A DNA stretch of 47,602 bases, from NCBI RefSeq assembly GCF_049808615.1, contig NZ_JBNCAN010000030.1:1-47602 (forward strand), in the 5' to 3' direction. A program made the position numbers and the translations under genes. This document shows, in pieces, positions 35,479 through 43,038 of this stretch. The stretch's first letter is position 1; every line of letters begins with the position of its first letter. Under the pieces are notes generated by a model. It did no database searches. It had not been told where the DNA came from and saw nothing but the letters and a program-made list of their open reading frames with translations. This stretch comes from Modicisalibacter sp049808615. Its GTDB lineage: Bacteria; Pseudomonadota; Gammaproteobacteria; Pseudomonadales; Halomonadaceae.

Positions 35479-35587
35479 GCTCGAATTATAATGAATGCCG
35501 AGCCAGGGCTAGGCGTGGTGGAACTTTGCATAGTGGGCGCTGTACCAGACATGGTTACCATCTCCCATGCCCCGGAAGGAGCTCATT

Positions 35588-37003
35588 GTGATACCCAAGC
35601 CTCACTCGCACACCTGGCTGATGAGCCTAGCTTTACTCTTGATGCTGTCGACGCCAGTCCTCGCCGAGCCACGGCTGCCAGACTTCACGGAACTGGTCGA
35701 CAAGGCCGCGCCAGCCGTCGTCAACATCTCCACCTCACGGAAGATCGAGAGGTCCATGACGTCCTCTCGGCAGTTTGGGGGGCAGGAGGTGCCGGAGATC
35801 TTTCGAGAGTTCTTCGGTGACCGCATCCCGATGCCACCCGGCGGTGCGCCCAATCGCAATGAGGAGCCACGTCAGTCACTGGGATCGGGCTTCATCTTCG
35901 ATGAAGACGGCTACATCATGACCAACGCCCACGTGGTCAAGGGCGCCGACAAGATCCTGGTGCGACTAAACGACCGTCGCGAACTCGAGGCCGAGCTCGT
36001 GGGGGCCGACGAGAAGACTGATGTGGCGGTGCTCAAGGTCGACACCGACAACCTGCCTACCCTGGAGCTGGGCAACTCCGACGACCTTCAAGTCGGCCAA
36101 TGGGTCGCTGCCATCGGCTCCCCCTTCGGCTTCGACCACTCGGTGACCTCCGGCATCATCAGCGCTATCAACCGCACCCTGCCCCAGGACGTCTACGTTC
36201 CTTTCATCCAGACCGACGTGGCGATCAACCCGGGCAACTCCGGCGGACCGTTGTTCAACCTTGATGGCGAGGTTGTGGGCATCAACTCCCAGATCCTGAC
36301 CCGCAGCGGCGGCTACATGGGCCTCTCCTTCGCCATTCCCATTGATGTGGCGCTGGACGTGGCCAACCAGCTCCGCGAAGAGGGCTATGTGAGCCGCGGC
36401 TGGCTGGGCGTCAGCATACAGCCGGTATCAAAGGACCTGGCGGAGTCCTTCGGCATGGAACAGGCCGAGGGTGCCCTGATCGCCCAGGTCGAGCCCGGCA
36501 GCCCTGCGGCGAAAGGCGGGATCAAGGCAGGTGATGTCATTCTCGAGGTCAACAGTCAGGAAGTAGACCACTCCACCACGCTGCCGCGCCTGGTCGGTCA
36601 GACGAGTCCTGGTGAGGAGGTCGACCTCAGAGTGTTGCGCGATGGCCAGCGAGAGCGCATCACGTTAGAGGTCGGCGAGTGGCCGGATGCTGGCCCCGAG
36701 CAATCCGATGGCGACTCGGTTCGACTCGGCATCGCGGTCCAGCCCTTAACCGAGATGGAGAAGCGCCGGCTCGGTATCGAGCACGGGGTGCGCATTGCAA
36801 AGGTCGACCCGACCGGCCTCGCCGCGGCAGCCGGTATCCGCCCCGGCGATGTACTCGTCAGCCTAGGCCAGCAGTCGATAGAGAGCCCGCAACAGCTGAC
36901 GGAGTTGCTGGCCAACCTGCCGGACGACCAAACGGTGCCGGTTCTGCTCAACCGCGACGGCCGTGCCTACTTCGTGGCCCTGCGAGTGGGCAATGGCGAC
37001 TGA
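35588..37003 (+). CDS. Periplasmic serine protease, DegP/MucD type
   Basis: A 471-residue HtrA-family protease/chaperone. After a signal peptide (about 30 residues) it has the trypsin-like domain with histidine in TNAHVV, aspartate in KTDVAVLKV and serine in NPGNSGGPLF, then two PDZ domains (about 260-350 and 370-460). The start is taken as GTG 35588, six bases behind AAGGAG; an ATG at 35567 is in frame. Loop LA is short with RQFGGQEVPEIFREFFG, as in MucD. It is the last cargo gene before the right end of the element. Confidence 0.95.
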   Translation: MIPKPHSHTWLMSLALLLMLSTPVLAEPRLPDFTELVDKAAPAVVNISTSRKIERSMTSSRQFGGQEVPEIFREFFGDRIPMPPGGAPNRNEEPRQSLGSGFIFDEDGYIMTNAHVVKGADKILVRLNDRRELEAELVGADEKTDVAVLKVDTDNLPTLELGNSDDLQVGQWVAAIGSPFGFDHSVTSGIISAINRTLPQDVYVPFIQTDVAINPGNSGGPLFNLDGEVVGINSQILTRSGGYMGLSFAIPIDVALDVANQLREEGYVSRGWLGVSIQPVSKDLAESFGMEQAEGALIAQVEPGSPAAKGGIKAGDVILEVNSQEVDHSTTLPRLVGQTSPGEEVDLRVLRDGQRERITLEVGEWPDAGPEQSDGDSVRLGIAVQPLTEMEKRRLGIEHGVRIAKVDPTGLAAAAGIRPGDVLVSLGQQSIESPQQLTELLANLPDDQTVPVLLNRDGRAYFVALRVGNGD

Positions 37004-37209
37004 GCAAGATCACTGTTTCCCTACCAGACCATAGTGGAGGGGCTCAAGCTCAGCGCTCAGACTTTCACCAAGGAAGTGACGCAGTTGTTTTGCTTTGCCT
37101 GGTGAACGGGCTGGGGCTGGGCTTGAGGTTCTAGTGAATATCACTACTTGCACAAGTCAGGACACACACTTGATAGAGCTTTTAGTCAAGTTTGCGTTTC
37201 TACGGATAA
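37004..37209. other. Right end of the Tn554-like element, non-coding
   Basis: Between the protease stop and the umuC fragment there is no gene. It holds the inner inverted repeat at 37144-37153 and ends with GTTTGCGTTTCTACGGATAAG at the umuC junction. The stop codon of the N-terminal umuC fragment lies inside it at 37186-37188. Confidence 0.6.
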
Positions 37210-37644
37210 GGCCAGGGTGCGGGTGGGCGCGACGCCCACGCAGACGGGGATGCCGGTGAACTGGCGCACGTTGCGGTAGAGCGTGCGCGCCAGGGCCTGG
37301 GTGGCGGCGGCATCAAAGCCGTCGAAGCGCACGAACATCTCGTCGATGGAGTAGGGCTCGACGCCGGCGGAGAACTCCTCGAGCACCTCGCGCACCCGGG
37401 CACTCATGTCGCCGTAGAGCTCGTAGTTGGACGAGAGCAGGTGGATGCGGCCCTGGTTGGCCCACCGCTGCAGCTCGAAGGCCGGGGTGCCCATCACCAC
37501 GCCCAGGGCCTTGAGCTCGTTCGAGCGGGCGATGACGCAGCCGTCGTTGTTGGACATCACGCCCACCGGCAGGCCCTCGAGCCGCGGCTGGAAGACGCGC
37601 TCGCAGCTGACGTAGAAGTTGTTGCAGTCCACCAGCCCGATCAT
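37186..37644 (-). pseudogene. umuC: UmuC, N-terminal fragment (disrupted)
   Basis: The ATG at 37644 overlaps the umuD stop (ATGA). Residues 1-145 are normal UmuC: MIGLVDCNNFYVSCERVF, SNNDGCVIARS, and the catalytic acidic pair in YSIDEMF, ending at GVAPTRTLA. Then seven residues from the inserted element (LSVETQT) lead to a stop. The fragment keeps the palm catalytic residues but lacks thumb, little finger and the RecA/clamp contacts, so no working polymerase is expected. An upstream extension of the frame to 37740 runs inside umuD and is not real. Confidence 0.93.
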
Positions 37645-38081
37645 ACGGCGTACTCGTGGATGACCGAGCGCACCACGCCCCATACCTGGCAGTCGAGGTT
37701 GGCGAGCGGGATCGGCGCGTACTGGCTGTTGCCGGAACACAGGTAGGGCCGCTTCCCGATCATCTCGTAGCGCTTCACGATCACCTCGCCGTCGACCAGG
37801 GCGACGACGATGTGCCCGGGGCGGGCGTCGATCGAGCGGTCCACCACCAGGGTGTCGCCGTCCTGGATGCCGAACTCGACCATGCTGTCGCCGGTGACGG
37901 TCATGAAGAACGTGGCCGCGGGGCGCTTCACCAGCCGCTCGTTGAGGTCGAGCGTGCGGCCGACGTAGTCCTCCGCCGGCGAGGGGAAGCCGGAGATGCC
38001 GGCGCGAATGGTAGCCAGCGGATGGGGCAGGGCCCGGTACGGCGGTGCCGGGTGCGGATGGCGGATCTCGGGATCACGCAT
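37641..38081 (-). CDS. umuD: UmuD, SOS-controlled S24 peptidase subunit
   Basis: UmuD is the self-cleaving partner of UmuC. The 146-residue protein has the cleavage site at A-G in TIRAGISGFPSPAEDY, the catalytic serine in TGDSMVEFGI, and the lysine in GEVIVKRYE, with a complete C-terminus. It could start at 38081 (MRDPEIRH) or 38099. A consensus LexA box lies 21 bases before 38081. Cleaved UmuD has little use without UmuC, so this copy may be drifting or may have another partner. Confidence 0.93.
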   Translation of the reverse strand: MRDPEIRHPHPAPPYRALPHPLATIRAGISGFPSPAEDYVGRTLDLNERLVKRPAATFFMTVTGDSMVEFGIQDGDTLVVDRSIDARPGHIVVALVDGEVIVKRYEMIGKRPYLCSGNSQYAPIPLANLDCQVWGVVRSVIHEYAV

Positions 38082-38102
38082 GGCGGTGCCTCTTGTCAAA
38101 GA

Positions 38103-38118
38103 CTGTTCGTTTATACAG
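38103..38118. promoter_or_regulatory. LexA box (SOS operator) between umuD and a divergent S24-like gene
   Basis: CTGTTCGTTTATACAG matches the CTG-T-N8-A-CAG consensus of gammaproteobacterial LexA boxes exactly. It is placed to control umuD on the minus strand and may also affect the plus-strand gene that begins about 40 bases to the right. Confidence 0.9.
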
Positions 38119-38154
38119 TATTCGGCAACAGCACACCCTTAGGCAAACGCTAAT

Positions 38155-38586
38155 ATGAACAAGGCGCCGGGGTCGCAGGCGGCCGGGCCCGGTATGGCGC
38201 GGCTGGTGGCAGGATCACGAATTGGCAGGGACGACATGCGAGTGAACTACCTGGGCCCGGCGTGTCTGGGCATCGACCACCCCGCGCTGGACGGCTACGA
38301 CCTCTCGCGCTTCCGCCCGAGCTGCTACCTGGTGGAGGTGAGCGAGGACGCCGGCGTGGGCGGCCCGCTGATGGAAGGCGACCTGTTGGTGGTCGACGAG
38401 CAGAAGCCCGCCCAGCACGCCGACCTGGTGGTGGAGCTGGACAGAGTGCAGCGGCTGTTCAGCAGCCACTGGATTGGCGGGCGGATGCGACTGATGCCCA
38501 CTGCCGGGCCTGATGAGTTGATCTGGGCCCGGCAGTCGGATCTGCGGGGCGTGGTGGCGAGCCAGGCCAGGCGGTATGGGTGGTGA
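38155..38586 (+). CDS. S24-like protein without the catalytic serine
   Basis: A 143-residue protein; starts at 38155, 38194 or 38236 (MRVNYLGPACLG, with AGGGA upstream) are possible. The segment RFRPSCYLVEVSEDAG, then MEGDLLVVDEQKPAQHADLVV resembles the UmuD/LexA fold around the region after the catalytic serine. But the GDSM motif is replaced by SEDAGVGG and no lysine stands at the usual place (VELDRVQRLF), so autocleavage is unlikely. Divergent from umuD with a shared LexA box. It may be a dimerisation partner or decoy for UmuD or LexA; that is speculation. Confidence 0.65.
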   Translation: MNKAPGSQAAGPGMARLVAGSRIGRDDMRVNYLGPACLGIDHPALDGYDLSRFRPSCYLVEVSEDAGVGGPLMEGDLLVVDEQKPAQHADLVVELDRVQRLFSSHWIGGRMRLMPTAGPDELIWARQSDLRGVVASQARRYGW

Positions 38587-38615
38587 ACAAGCTAGTTGTC
38601 GGCAGAAGTGCTAAT

Positions 38616-39416
38616 TTACGATAACTCGCACTCTTGGAATCTTTCTCTATATTCGATAAAGGCATTGACGAAGTCCCATAGAACCAGTGCCCATCCAAAT
38701 AAAGGAACACATCTTCCCGCAAACCAAGTGGCTATTTTTCGGGCGTCATTTCGGCTTAAAATGTCCATAAGGGAAGAAATGTTTTCGCTGGTGTTTAATG
38801 TTTCCAAAATATATTCTAGGAGCGAGCGCGACCTTGCAAACTCTCCGTTGCGAATGCTTGAAATAAGGTCTTCTAATTTGTCTTTAAGGCCGTTTTCTTC
38901 ACATGTTCTTCTGAATGCATCAATTCCGTCTAAGCTCAGTCCAATCATTTCACCTATGAAGCTGATTATGACGTAACCACAATGTTCTGGCTCTTGCGGA
39001 GGGGCGCTGTTGACTCTGGTGTACTCGAAATGGTCTGGCCCCAGGATTATTGGTTCGCCATTGCTGTAGTCAGTTATCGCCTCAAGAGGAATGTTTGTTA
39101 ATGTCCAGGTTTCATTTGCGAAGTAGTCGCTTATGTTGCGTGATATTCTTTCATTAATAAGGTTTGATATTCTTTTTTCTAGTCTTCTTTTTTGGTTCAG
39201 TGTTGATTCTACTGCTTCGTCCGTTCCTTGCAGTGAAACCTTTATTCCTTGCATGGTTGCTTTTCGGATAATTCTTCTGATTTCGTTGTAAGTCTCTGCA
39301 TCGCTGATGCATTCCGCAAAGGCTTGGCGTTGAGCGGCTATGAGTAGCGCGGGAGTTGCACTGAATCCAAGTAAGAATTTGCGACGAAGTATTGGCTTAT
39401 TGGGGGCGGTTTTCAT
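38616..39416 (-). CDS. Tat-signal-like exported protein of unknown function
   Basis: A 266-residue protein, AT-rich. The N-terminus has two arginines and a hydrophobic core (RRKFLLGFSATPALLIAA), ending at AFAE, like a Tat signal peptide without the full S-R-R-x-F-L-K motif. The mature part is mostly helical with a coiled-coil-like segment (VESTLNQKRRLEKRISNLI) and conserved-looking cysteines. Near the C-terminus a hydrophobic stretch (CVPLFGWALVLWDFVNAFI) could be a membrane anchor or hairpin. I do not recognise the family. Monocistronic; the neighbour on the right is a phage remnant. Confidence 0.6.
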   Translation of the reverse strand: MKTAPNKPILRRKFLLGFSATPALLIAAQRQAFAECISDAETYNEIRRIIRKATMQGIKVSLQGTDEAVESTLNQKRRLEKRISNLINERISRNISDYFANETWTLTNIPLEAITDYSNGEPIILGPDHFEYTRVNSAPPQEPEHCGYVIISFIGEMIGLSLDGIDAFRRTCEENGLKDKLEDLISSIRNGEFARSRSLLEYILETLNTSENISSLMDILSRNDARKIATWFAGRCVPLFGWALVLWDFVNAFIEYRERFQECELS

Positions 39417-39498
39417 TGTGAGGTCCTCTTATTTTTGTTTGTTATATTTAAAGGTAGAAAAGGAGCGGCCAAACACCAACGGAGTGGTGCTGATTTTT

Positions 39499-39725
39499 TT
39501 AATACTGCCTCACCTCCATCTCCACCGAGCTGGTCAGCGCACGATCGTTGAGGTCGTGGCTGATCTCGGTGATCAGCCAGGCGGTGGCGTCGATCTCGCG
39601 CTTCCATCTTGCCAGCGTGACCGGGGTTTCGGGGTAGAGCTCGGGGCGGCCTTCGGCGAGGTCGAGCGTGAATGCGGCGACGCCGCTCTGGAGGCGCTGC
39701 CATTCGCTCAAGGACTCTGAGAAGG
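39499..39725 (-). pseudogene. Phage tail gpD (late control D) C-terminal remnant
   Basis: The frame reads LSEWQRLQSGVAAFTLDLAEG, then RPELYPETPVTLARWKREIDA and TAWLITEISHDLNDRALTSS before the stop. This is the C-terminal pattern of P2-type late control protein D (tail hub). All upstream domains are missing, so it is a fragment left from a prophage. Upstream bases to about 39790 do not continue the protein. Confidence 0.7.
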
Positions 39726-39791
39726 AAAAAAGTAGCACGATATCCGGTGCCGCCCTGTGGGGCAGCACCGGCTTTATGACGCAACTCGCAA

Positions 39792-40289
39792 TCAGAGATA
39801 CCCCAGCTCCGCAAAAGACCCACACCCTTCGCTGCCCACCACAATGTGGTCAATGACCCGGATCTCTACCAGTCCCAGCGCTTCCTTAAGCCGCTGGGTG
39901 ATGCGTCGGTCGGTATCACTGGGTTCAGGATCACCCGAGGGGTGGTTGTGAACCAGGATCACCGCAGCAGCGTTGCAGGCCAGGGCCCGTTTGACTACTT
40001 CACGCGGGTAGACTCTGGCCGAGTCGATGGTACCGCGGAACAGCTCCTCGAAGCTGATCACACGGTGCTGGCTGTCGAGGAACAGGGCGCTGAAGACCTC
40101 GTGCTCATAGTCCTGCAGCAGCACCTGCAGATACTCGAAAGCGAGCGCTGGCTGGGTGATCTTGCGTCCTCTGGCCAGCCGACGACGAGCGAATGCTTTG
40201 GCGATGCTCAAAAGCTCAGCTTCGGTCACCGTGTCGGTGATGCGATAGGTGCCGGCGGTCTCGCCGGCACTCAGCTTGCGGTGGTTCAT
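39792..40289 (-). CDS. radC: RadC-family JAB-domain protein
   Basis: A 165-residue RadC-like protein of the short, mobile-element type: it lacks the N-terminal helix-hairpin-helix of chromosomal RadC and consists of the JAB/MPN domain with SFEELFRGTID, REVVKRAL, and the metal motif HNHPSGDPEPSDTD. GAGG precedes the ATG at 40289. It is the last gene of a minus-strand group with the YqaJ exonuclease, ERF protein and DUF932 protein. The cellular role of RadC is still disputed. Confidence 0.92.
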   Translation of the reverse strand: MNHRKLSAGETAGTYRITDTVTEAELLSIAKAFARRRLARGRKITQPALAFEYLQVLLQDYEHEVFSALFLDSQHRVISFEELFRGTIDSARVYPREVVKRALACNAAAVILVHNHPSGDPEPSDTDRRITQRLKEALGLVEIRVIDHIVVGSEGCGSFAELGYL

Positions 40290-40300
40290 GGTGTTGCTCC

Positions 40301-40912
40301 TCAGGCCGCCATGACCATGGCCATGCGGCGCTCCAGCTCCTCGTGGAAAGCCTCGACGCGCTCGGCGATGTTGCGGATCAGCCGCTCGTCCCGATAGGCA
40401 CGCTTCACGAACAGCGGCATGCCTGGCCAGTAGCTGACGAAGTCGATCCACTCCCGCTCGCTGACCCACAGCCCTCCTTGGCACTGCGCCACATGCTCCT
40501 GGGGCAGCTCGTCTGCTAACAGCAGCTCGATCTGATACTTGGGCAGCTTGGTTTTTATCTCGAGGAGGCCGTTGCCATCTACCAGGCAATCCGGCGAATA
40601 GCCGACTCCGTGGTTCAAGATGATGCCGACCTGCTCCAGGCGTGGCAGCCCAGCGGATTCGTGGTAAAGATCGCGGGCCACCGGCTCCAGCTCGTGGCCG
40701 CGCAGTGTATGAGCATTGCCTTGGAAGGTATTGGAGGGCTCGCCGGTGATGCGCTCACCGATCAGCTGGTGCATGTAGCTCATTGCACCGGCACCGAAGC
40801 CTCCCGGCCCCTTGCCCTTGACCAGCAGAGTCTTTAGTTCGGACATGGTGATGATGCCCAGACGGGCGGCATGCCACTCTGGCGTGCCTTGGTCCAGTGT
40901 CAGGATTTGCAT
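40301..40912 (-). CDS. YqaJ/lambda-exonuclease-type recombinase nuclease
   Basis: A 203-residue alkaline exonuclease of the YqaJ family (PD-(D/E)xK fold). QGTPEWHAARLG at the N-terminus, LRGHELEPVARD, and the catalytic YSPDCLV...LLEIKTK are all present. Such nucleases chew 5' strands and hand single strands to an annealing protein; the ERF gene upstream encodes a fitting partner. ATG at 40912 with AAGGAGAA upstream. Eleven bases before radC. Confidence 0.92.
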   Translation of the reverse strand: MQILTLDQGTPEWHAARLGIITMSELKTLLVKGKGPGGFGAGAMSYMHQLIGERITGEPSNTFQGNAHTLRGHELEPVARDLYHESAGLPRLEQVGIILNHGVGYSPDCLVDGNGLLEIKTKLPKYQIELLLADELPQEHVAQCQGGLWVSEREWIDFVSYWPGMPLFVKRAYRDERLIRNIAERVEAFHEELERRMAMVMAA

Positions 40913-40972
40913 GACGTTCTCCTTCTCGATGACACGGCATAAGCCGGCGAGGGGAGGCCCCGCGCCGGCCGG

Positions 40973-41710
40973 TCAGTGATGTTGATGGTTGGGCTGTGAC
41001 CGCTTCTGCAGGGAGGCACGCAGCTTGTCGAAGTCGCCACGCGGCACCTGCTCGGCGTCGCCGTACTTGCCGGCGAACCATTCCTGAGTCGCCGGGGGAC
41101 AAGCGGCAATCAGCTGCCGGATCTGTCCAGCCTGGAAGGGGGTGACCAGCTTGACCGGGGCGGCGGCGTGACCGTTGTCGTCCTGGCCGCGGGTGGTGAT
41201 GTTGAGCAGGGCACAGAGCACGTAGCGCTTGCCGTAGCTAGTGGAGGAGCCGAACGCCTGGACGGCGTTCTTGCTGCCGCTGGTATCGGCCGGCAGCAGC
41301 ATGCTGGTCTCTTCCCGATGGCCGTCCTGGTGCATCAGCACGCCGGTCACCTGGATGCCACGCTCCTGGGTCTGAATGCGGAAGCTCAGCGCGAAGCCGT
41401 GCTTCTTCATGATCGGGCGCACGGTATCGACGATGTCTTCCAAGGTGGCGTAGTGGCCGTTGTTGGTCTTTCCACGCTCGGCGATGCTCGGCAGTTCGGT
41501 CTGCATGGCCGCCATCGCGGCGCTGTAGGCCATCAGCGCCTGGCGGTCGAGCACCCGCTCCTGCATCTGCAGCAGGCGCTCCATCTTGTCGATATCGACC
41601 TCGGGGTTGAGGGCGGCCCGCTCGATCACTTGAATGATCGCGGTGCTGTCCTGGGTGGTTTGAGCGATCGGTGCCTGCTCGTCGGTCTTGGGATGAATGG
41701 GGGTTGCCAT
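40973..41710 (-). CDS. ERF-family single-strand annealing protein
   Basis: A 245-residue protein with the ERF domain (P22 Erf relatives): LMAYSAAMAAMQTELP, YATLEDIVDTVRPI, HGFALSF, and the C-terminal KNAVQAFGSSTSYGKRYVL with conserved aromatic residues. ERF proteins anneal complementary single strands during phage or plasmid recombination. GGAGG precedes the ATG. With the YqaJ nuclease it forms a two-part recombination system like Red alpha/beta. Confidence 0.92.
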   Translation of the reverse strand: MATPIHPKTDEQAPIAQTTQDSTAIIQVIERAALNPEVDIDKMERLLQMQERVLDRQALMAYSAAMAAMQTELPSIAERGKTNNGHYATLEDIVDTVRPIMKKHGFALSFRIQTQERGIQVTGVLMHQDGHREETSMLLPADTSGSKNAVQAFGSSTSYGKRYVLCALLNITTRGQDDNGHAAAPVKLVTPFQAGQIRQLIAACPPATQEWFAGKYGDAEQVPRGDFDKLRASLQKRSQPNHQHH

Positions 41711-41721
41711 GGTGGCCTCCT

Positions 41722-41907
41722 TTATCGATAGCGTTGGATGACGTCAGGGAGCTCCTCGGTCGGGACCGGCTCCAGGGACACGGCCACGCGATAGACCTGG
41801 CCCTTGGCCAGCACGTGGGTCTCGGTCGCTTGTTCGCCAGCCTCCAGCAGCTGACGCGTCAGCTGGGTCAGGGCATGACAGATCTCGAAAGTCATGGGCG
41901 ATTGCAT
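41722..41907 (-). CDS. Small protein of unknown function
   Basis: A 61-residue protein (MQSPMTFEICHALTQL...) in the recombination operon, with GGAGGTATCG directly before the ATG at 41907 and a start only 11 bases past the ERF operon start side. It looks acidic with one likely helix and a short beta part (HVLAKGQVYRVAVSLEP). No family recognised; kept because of its strong ribosome site and position. Confidence 0.55.
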   Translation of the reverse strand: MQSPMTFEICHALTQLTRQLLEAGEQATETHVLAKGQVYRVAVSLEPVPTEELPDVIQRYR

Positions 41908-42001
41908 CGATACCTCCAGAAATAGGAACGCCCGGCCTTGCGGGGCCGGGCTCTATGCTGTGGTAAGGGAAAGACAGGAATGGGAGAACGCAGGACGCCG
42001 T

Positions 42002-42970
42002 TCAGGACACCAGCGCAAGGGCGGACTCCAGCGCTTTGTCCTTGAGGCCGGCGCCCTGGCCGAACCAGGCGGAGTCCATGCGGTAGTCGTTGCTGCGGGC
42101 GCGCTTCTCGTGGTCCACGTACTCGGTAACCGCGTTGAGCAACCCCCAAGCGGTGCCTTGCGCCGTGCACAGCCGAGAGCCACGCCCCTCACCCTGGAAA
42201 AGCTTCTGGACGCGATTCAGGGCACGAACGTTGGGTAGCTTGGAGGGGTCTTCCAGCGGTGCTTCGGCATTGCAGATCACAGACTGGAAGTAGGCCCTCG
42301 CTTCCTCCTGGCTGACCTTGCGCTCGGCCAGCGTCTTCAGGCGATACATGAAGTCGTCCCACTGGGATACCGAGATCCCCAGCTGCTGCTTGACCAGCTG
42401 CGGGCGAAACTCGGTACTGTGTGGCACCTTTACCCCCTGCGACATGCCATCCACGGCGATGGTCAGGGTGTTGTTGCAGACCACCCGGACCGAGGTCGGC
42501 GTCGCCATCGTGGCCAGTGAGCCATCGCAAGACGTGGCCAGCAGCAGGTAGTCGTTGACCTGATCCTGGCCCTTCAGAGCTCCGCCCAGGCCACTTTTCG
42601 CCAGGGCCCAGAACTTGCGGCCACCCTTGAGCACCCCGGCCGTCTCGAGCTCATAACCCGCGTATTCCGTGAGATCCCGGTAGAACTCCAGCACCTCCTC
42701 CGGTTGCACCACCTTGTAACGCTGGGAGACCACCGACAGCGGGGTCCGGGTGTCGGAGCGATAGAGCACCTTCTGCTCCGGGAAGGAGTGGATGCTGCCC
42801 AGATGGCCGGCCCCATCGGTGATGAAGCGCACCGGGGATTCCTCGATGTGCCAGTCCATGCCGGCCTGCTGCCGCCAGACCTCCAGCGGTTGGTGACGGG
42901 AGAGCTGCTGGCCCAAACCATGCCAGGGGGTATCGCCGACATAGGCTATTTGTTCGATCAGATGTGCCAT
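42002..42970 (-). CDS. DUF932 phage/plasmid-like protein
   Basis: A 322-residue protein of the DUF932 (TIGR03299-type) family found on phages and plasmids. Hallmarks: DTPWHGLG near the N-terminus, VVSQRYKVVQPEEVLEF, GGRKFWALAK, VNDYLLLATSCDGS, and VRVVCNNTLTIA. AGGAG precedes the ATG at 42970. Molecular role unknown. It starts the recombination-gene group; 94 bases separate it from the small gene. Confidence 0.9.
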   Translation of the reverse strand: MAHLIEQIAYVGDTPWHGLGQQLSRHQPLEVWRQQAGMDWHIEESPVRFITDGAGHLGSIHSFPEQKVLYRSDTRTPLSVVSQRYKVVQPEEVLEFYRDLTEYAGYELETAGVLKGGRKFWALAKSGLGGALKGQDQVNDYLLLATSCDGSLATMATPTSVRVVCNNTLTIAVDGMSQGVKVPHSTEFRPQLVKQQLGISVSQWDDFMYRLKTLAERKVSQEEARAYFQSVICNAEAPLEDPSKLPNVRALNRVQKLFQGEGRGSRLCTAQGTAWGLLNAVTEYVDHEKRARSNDYRMDSAWFGQGAGLKDKALESALALVS

Positions 42971-43038
42971 GAGAAATCTCCTAGACGAAGAAAGCCGGCA
43001 ATACGCCGGCAGATAGTTGATGAACATAGCTTTTAGGA

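Larger units (their letters stand above)
16700..37209. mobile_element. Tn554-like metal/envelope island inserted in umuC
   Basis: The two umuC halves fix the ends: plus-strand GGCCAGCTT ends at 16699 and GGCCAGGGTGC begins at 37210; their junction restores TLA-KLAN codons exactly, with no target duplication. The left end carries three overlapping recombinase genes in the order and size pattern of Tn554 tnpA, tnpB and tnpC. Cargo runs from 21.7 to 37.0 kb. Near-terminal inverted repeats GTGCAGGTAG (16762-16771) and GTGCAAGTAG (minus strand, 37144-37153) lie about 60 bases inside each end. Tn554 itself also inserts at one site without target duplication, which agrees. Confidence 0.87.

Noticed and set aside
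37641..37740. Upstream extension of the umuC N-terminal frame to 37740
   Set aside because: It overlaps umuD in another frame; the ATGA overlap and family N-terminus fix the start at 37644.
39413..39853. Overlapping minus-strand frame in the gpD remnant region
   Set aside because: Arginine/proline-rich shadow of the remnant frame with no family features.
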